A DNA stretch of 11,146 bases, taken from positions 1-11,146 of the forward strand of contig JAGHDB010000110.1 in the NCBI GenBank assembly GCA_021160155.1, in the 5' to 3' direction. This document shows, piece by piece, positions 7,812 through 11,146 of the stretch. Position 1 is the first letter of the stretch. Each line of letters starts with the position of its first letter. The notes under the pieces were generated by a model that ran no database searches, was not told the DNA's origin, and was given only the letters and a program-made list of their open reading frames with translations. The stretch comes from Bacteroidales bacterium. GTDB lineage: Bacteria > Bacteroidota > Bacteroidia > Bacteroidales > UBA12481. Made by a program: the position numbers and the translations under genes.

Positions 7812-10217
7812 ATGAAACAGATTCTTTCAATTCTGTTAACTATACTTTTGGGAACTGTAGCCCTTTCTGCGCAGACCTGGCTGATCACCACGGCTGATCA
7901 GGTAGCCGACGGATCTTCGGGAACTTTTGCCGGAGTGGGTCCCGGTGATACGGTATGGCTTAGTGCCGGCGTGCGGGATTGCCTGCTGTTAAAGAATTTT
8001 CACGGTGCTCCGGGACAACCCGTCGTCTTTGCCAACCACGGCGGACAGGTCATTCTGGATACGGATTACCACTACGGGATCGACCTGCGGTTTTCTTCGC
8101 ATATCAAGTTCGTGGGAATTCCCGGGAACGGATATGACTATGGGATCTTCATCCGCCGGGTGGGGGGTGGAGGAAGTGTGGGCCTGTCGGCCAATAACCT
8201 TTCAACGAATGTGGAGATCAGCCATGTGGAGATTACGCAAACCGGATTTGCCGGATTGATGGCCAAGACTGAACCCAATTGTACTTATCCGGCTACCCTC
8301 CGGGGTAATTTTATCCAGTACAATACCCGGGTGCATGATTGTTACATTCATGATGTGCCGGGCGAAGGAATGTATATCGGCAGTTCTTTCTATAACGGAC
8401 AACATATCTCCGGATGCGGAACCCTGTTACCTCCGGTGCTGGAAGGGGTATATGTGTATCACAACCGGATAGAACATACCGGGTATGATGGTATCCAGGT
8501 AAGCAGCGCCGTGAAAGATTGCTATATCTATGATAATTATGTGAAAGACTGCAGCTATCTGCAGCAGACGGGACAAATGAGCGGTATTATTATTGGTGGG
8601 GGTACGAAAGCGGATTGTTACGCCAATACCATTATTGATCCGTACGGTACCGGGATCCTGTTGTTCGGCAAGGGCGGAACCCGGATTTTTAATAACGTGA
8701 TCATCCGGGCTGCCCAACGCTATGCCCCGGGTGATCCCGATAAGCGCGAACACGGCATATTTGTTTCGGATAAAACCGGTGATGCATCTACCTTCTACGG
8801 TATTTACCAGAATACCATCATCCAGTCCAAAAGCGACGGTATCCGGATCAATAGCGATGTGCATTTTCGTGTGGAAGTGTTCAACAATGCTATCGTGGAT
8901 CCCGGCGCCTACACGGTCTATGAGAATGATCAGACTTCGCGAACCGGACAGGATGCCTTTGTCTTTATCACCGATCCGAATGTTACCCCCGTGGTGCTGT
9001 CCGGTAACCAGTATCACAGGACCCTTTCATCCGCAGGGTTCGTCAATCCCGGAGCTGATGATTACCGGCCGGACAGCGGTTCACCCCTTATTGATGCCGG
9101 TATTGACCTGTCGGCTTATGGAATAGTAACCGATCACGACGGATTTCAACGTCCCAACGGTTCGGGTTATGATGTGGGTGCTTATGAGCATTATTCTGAT
9201 TATGTGGATCTTTATATCCAGAATCTGAGCATCACTCCCCAGATAGCTGACCCCGGTGAAACGCTCACCGTTTCGGGCCAGGCAGGTAACAGGGGAGATC
9301 TGGATGTGTCAACCGACTATCGCCTGAAAGTGTATCTCTCTGACAATATCTCGGTTTCTGAGGATGACCGGCTGTTGGAGAATCGTGCCTATATCCGGTT
9401 TGCTGCCGGTGCTACGGAGAATTTTTCGGGATATCAATATACTCTTCCGGATACAATTCACACCGGTACCTGGTACCTGCTTTTTTTTCTGGATGCCGAT
9501 CAAAGTATTCCCGAGATCAATGAAGACAATAACCTGGCATGGGTGCCTCTGACCATTTTGCCTGCCAGTTATCCTGATCTGTATCTCCGGAATCTGTCGG
9601 TTACTCCTGCTTTTCTATCAACCGGCGAAACATTCTCGCTATCGGTGGTAGCCGGGAACAGAGGTAATGCTCCGGTAGAATTATATTATGAGGTGATGAT
9701 TGCCCTTTCAAAAGATACGATTTATTCACCGGATGATTTTACCCTGGAACGGTTTGATCATAATCCTTATCCTGCAGGATATCAGGAAGTGCTCAACCGT
9801 GGCGGATACCGGATTCCGCCTGAAACTTCTCCGGGTGACTGGTATCTTATTATGATCATGGATTTTAACCGTGTAGTGGATGAATCAGATGAAACCAATA
9901 ATACGGCAATTGCTCCGTTACAGGTTCAAACTGCAGCTTCTGTGGATGAAATGAATTGGTTGACGGAGCCGTTTATTTTTCAGGGAGTTCGATCACTTGG
10001 CAGCTACTCTGTCGGCATTGATTTCAGAATTAGGCATGAATGCCATATCATGATCCGGGTTTCTGATCTGAATGGCAGGGTAATAGTAGAACAGACAGAT
10101 TATCAGGGATCTCCTGGCAGTATGTCTATAAAGGTAAATCTTCCGGCTGCAGGTATTTATCTGATACAGGCAAATAGTTTAAATTACCGCGATTCGTACA
10201 AATTTGTTATTTTGTAA
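7812..10217 (+). CDS. Secreted parallel beta-helix / CARDB protein with type IX sorting domain
   Basis: An 801-residue exported protein with no firmly assignable function. Residues 1-20 are a signal peptide (short basic start, hydrophobic core, ALSA|QTW cleavage). Residues of about 25-400 form a right-handed parallel beta-helix with many short turns such as VYVYHNRIEHTGYDGIQV and CYIYDNYVKDC, the fold of many polysaccharide lyases and surface adhesins. Residues of about 405-460 (YRPDSGSPLIDAG...GYDVGAYEHY) match the choice-of-anchor-Q type segment. Two tandem CARDB-like domains follow at about 462-582 and 586-700, opening VDLYIQNLSITP and PDLYLRNLSVTP and ending EINEDNNLAWVPL and DESDETNNTAIAPL. 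Residues from about 725 to 801 are a type IX (Por) secretion sorting domain (SDLNGRVIVEQ...AAGIYLIQ...KFVIL), so it should reach the cell surface or medium. A polysaccharide-degrading or -binding role is only inferred from fold. Confidence 0.85.
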   Translation: MKQILSILLTILLGTVALSAQTWLITTADQVADGSSGTFAGVGPGDTVWLSAGVRDCLLLKNFHGAPGQPVVFANHGGQVILDTDYHYGIDLRFSSHIKFVGIPGNGYDYGIFIRRVGGGGSVGLSANNLSTNVEISHVEITQTGFAGLMAKTEPNCTYPATLRGNFIQYNTRVHDCYIHDVPGEGMYIGSSFYNGQHISGCGTLLPPVLEGVYVYHNRIEHTGYDGIQVSSAVKDCYIYDNYVKDCSYLQQTGQMSGIIIGGGTKADCYANTIIDPYGTGILLFGKGGTRIFNNVIIRAAQRYAPGDPDKREHGIFVSDKTGDASTFYGIYQNTIIQSKSDGIRINSDVHFRVEVFNNAIVDPGAYTVYENDQTSRTGQDAFVFITDPNVTPVVLSGNQYHRTLSSAGFVNPGADDYRPDSGSPLIDAGIDLSAYGIVTDHDGFQRPNGSGYDVGAYEHYSDYVDLYIQNLSITPQIADPGETLTVSGQAGNRGDLDVSTDYRLKVYLSDNISVSEDDRLLENRAYIRFAAGATENFSGYQYTLPDTIHTGTWYLLFFLDADQSIPEINEDNNLAWVPLTILPASYPDLYLRNLSVTPAFLSTGETFSLSVVAGNRGNAPVELYYEVMIALSKDTIYSPDDFTLERFDHNPYPAGYQEVLNRGGYRIPPETSPGDWYLIMIMDFNRVVDESDETNNTAIAPLQVQTAASVDEMNWLTEPFIFQGVRSLGSYSVGIDFRIRHECHIMIRVSDLNGRVIVEQTDYQGSPGSMSIKVNLPAAGIYLIQANSLNYRDSYKFVIL

Positions 10218-10218
10218 C

Positions 10219-11146
10219 ATGATGCGTTTTCGTACCGAGGTAACTCCCGAACCCCTAAATCGGTTAATTGATTACCGGCATAACCTGATGTTTATCGGTT
10301 CCTGCTTTACCGAACACATCGGGAATAAAATGTATGCACTCAAGTTTAAAACCGATATGAATCCTTTTGGGATTGTATATAATCCCGCTTCAATAGCCAT
10401 TCAGTTGCAACGGTTGCTTAAGGCTGAGCCCTATCATGCAAAAGACCTTTTTCAACATGATGATTTATGGCACTCATTCGATTTTCACTCACGTTTTTCC
10501 CATATCGACCGGGATGTTTGTTTAGAATTGATTAACAGGCAATTAACCTCCTCGGCAGAATTCCTCAGGAAGACGGATTTTCTGTTTATCACTTTTGGAA
10601 CAGCAGTAACTTTCCATTTGGCTGATTCAGGTGAAGTGGTTTCTAATTGCCATAAATTGCCGGCTGACCGGTTTGAAACCGAGTTGCTGCGGGTAGGGGA
10701 GATTGTACATGCTTTTCAACGGGTATTGGGTGATTGCCGAAAGATCAATAACGACCTGCAGGTAATCCTTTCTGTCAGTCCGGTCCGCTATCTGAAAGAG
10801 GGCCCGCTGGGTAACCAGGTAAGTAAAGCTACCTTGTTGCTTGCTTGTTCTGAATTATCTGAAAGAATGGAGTATGTGCATTATTTCCCTGCATACGAAG
10901 TTTTTATGGATGATCTTCGGGATTACCGCTTTTATGACAGCGACCTGGTACATCCTTCAAAATCCGGGATCGATTATATCTGGAAACTCTTTCAAAACAG
11001 TTGTTTGGATCCGCATGCCGGGGAGGTGATCAGGGAGGTGGAGGCGGTGGTAAAAGCTGCTAGGCATAAACACACGGGTCAGGTTACACCCAAACATCAA
11101 AAGTTTCTTGAGAAATATCTGGTGCTTACAAAAAGTTTACAGAGCC
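10219..11146 (+). CDS. GSCFA family protein (3' end beyond window)
   Basis: An open frame from the ATG at 10219 runs 309 codons to the window edge without a stop, so the gene is cut by the window rather than broken. A second ATG follows at once (10222). It encodes a GSCFA-domain protein: the name motif is FIGSCFTEHIG (S28, C29), followed by MNPFGIVYNP, FITFGTAVTFHL, ILSVSPVRYLKEG and YDSDLVHPSKSGIDYIW (D242, H245). This block order resembles the SGNH/GDSL hydrolase fold, with S28 as putative nucleophile and D242/H245 as the remaining catalytic pair. GSCFA proteins are widespread in Bacteroidota and their substrate is not established. No signal peptide is seen. It starts one base after the previous stop, so it is probably co-transcribed with the secreted-protein gene. 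Confidence 0.88.
   Translation, partial: MMRFRTEVTPEPLNRLIDYRHNLMFIGSCFTEHIGNKMYALKFKTDMNPFGIVYNPASIAIQLQRLLKAEPYHAKDLFQHDDLWHSFDFHSRFSHIDRDVCLELINRQLTSSAEFLRKTDFLFITFGTAVTFHLADSGEVVSNCHKLPADRFETELLRVGEIVHAFQRVLGDCRKINNDLQVILSVSPVRYLKEGPLGNQVSKATLLLACSELSERMEYVHYFPAYEVFMDDLRDYRFYDSDLVHPSKSGIDYIWKLFQNSCLDPHAGEVIREVEAVVKAARHKHTGQVTPKHQKFLEKYLVLTKSLQS

Noticed and set aside
8427..9017. 196-codon open frame on the minus strand opposite the beta-helix gene
   Set aside because: It is antisense to a gene with a clear signal peptide, domains and sorting tag. Its protein is low in recognisable motifs, and it has no start context of its own.
9480..9488. Run of eight T in the secreted-protein gene as possible frameshift or phase-variation site
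   Set aside because: The frame reads through it cleanly (YLLFFLDAD), and both flanking domains are intact, so there is no sign of a shift. A run of eight alone is weak evidence for programmed slippage.

Overview
The window looks like ordinary chromosomal DNA of a Bacteroidota bacterium, most likely in or near the order Bacteroidales. Four things point there: the sufB-C-D-S-E gene order, promoter-like TAnnTTTG boxes in place of E. coli -10/-35 pairs, AT-rich leaders without clear Shine-Dalgarno sequences, and a secreted beta-helix protein ending in a type IX (Por) sorting domain. No RNA genes, insertion sequences, CRISPR arrays or phage genes are visible. No stretch longer than about 130 bases lacks a gene.

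Layout. Bases 1-73 hold no recognisable gene. thiL (74-1114, minus strand; last step of thiamine diphosphate synthesis) is divergent from a plus-strand cluster, with 126 bases between them. That gap holds a good Bacteroidota -7 box followed at once by a perfect 7-3-7 inverted repeat, which is a plausible operator for the cluster. The cluster is a full SUF iron-sulfur assembly operon: sufB, sufC, sufD (scaffold/ATPase), sufS (cysteine desulfurase), sufE (sulfur-transfer partner) and a DUF59/MIP18-family maturation factor (SufT-like). It runs on by overlap into queG, a cobalamin-dependent epoxyqueuosine reductase with eight cysteines for two [4Fe-4S] clusters. Downstream are a secreted 801-residue protein (parallel beta-helix, choice-of-anchor-Q-like segment, two CARDB domains, type IX sorting domain) and, one base later, a GSCFA-family protein cut by the window end.

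How the genes work together. SufS and SufE mobilise sulfur from cysteine, SufBCD builds clusters, and the DUF59 protein probably helps deliver them. QueG needs two such clusters, so a client enzyme sits at the end of the assembly operon. No sufA and no Rrf2/IscR- or SufR-type regulator gene is present, so whatever binds the inverted repeat is encoded elsewhere. The beta-helix and GSCFA genes look functionally unrelated to SUF.

I see no clearly new system. The items most worth a second look are the putative suf operator, the tri-cysteine tail of SufD, the physical coupling of queG to suf, and the unassigned substrate of the secreted beta-helix protein.
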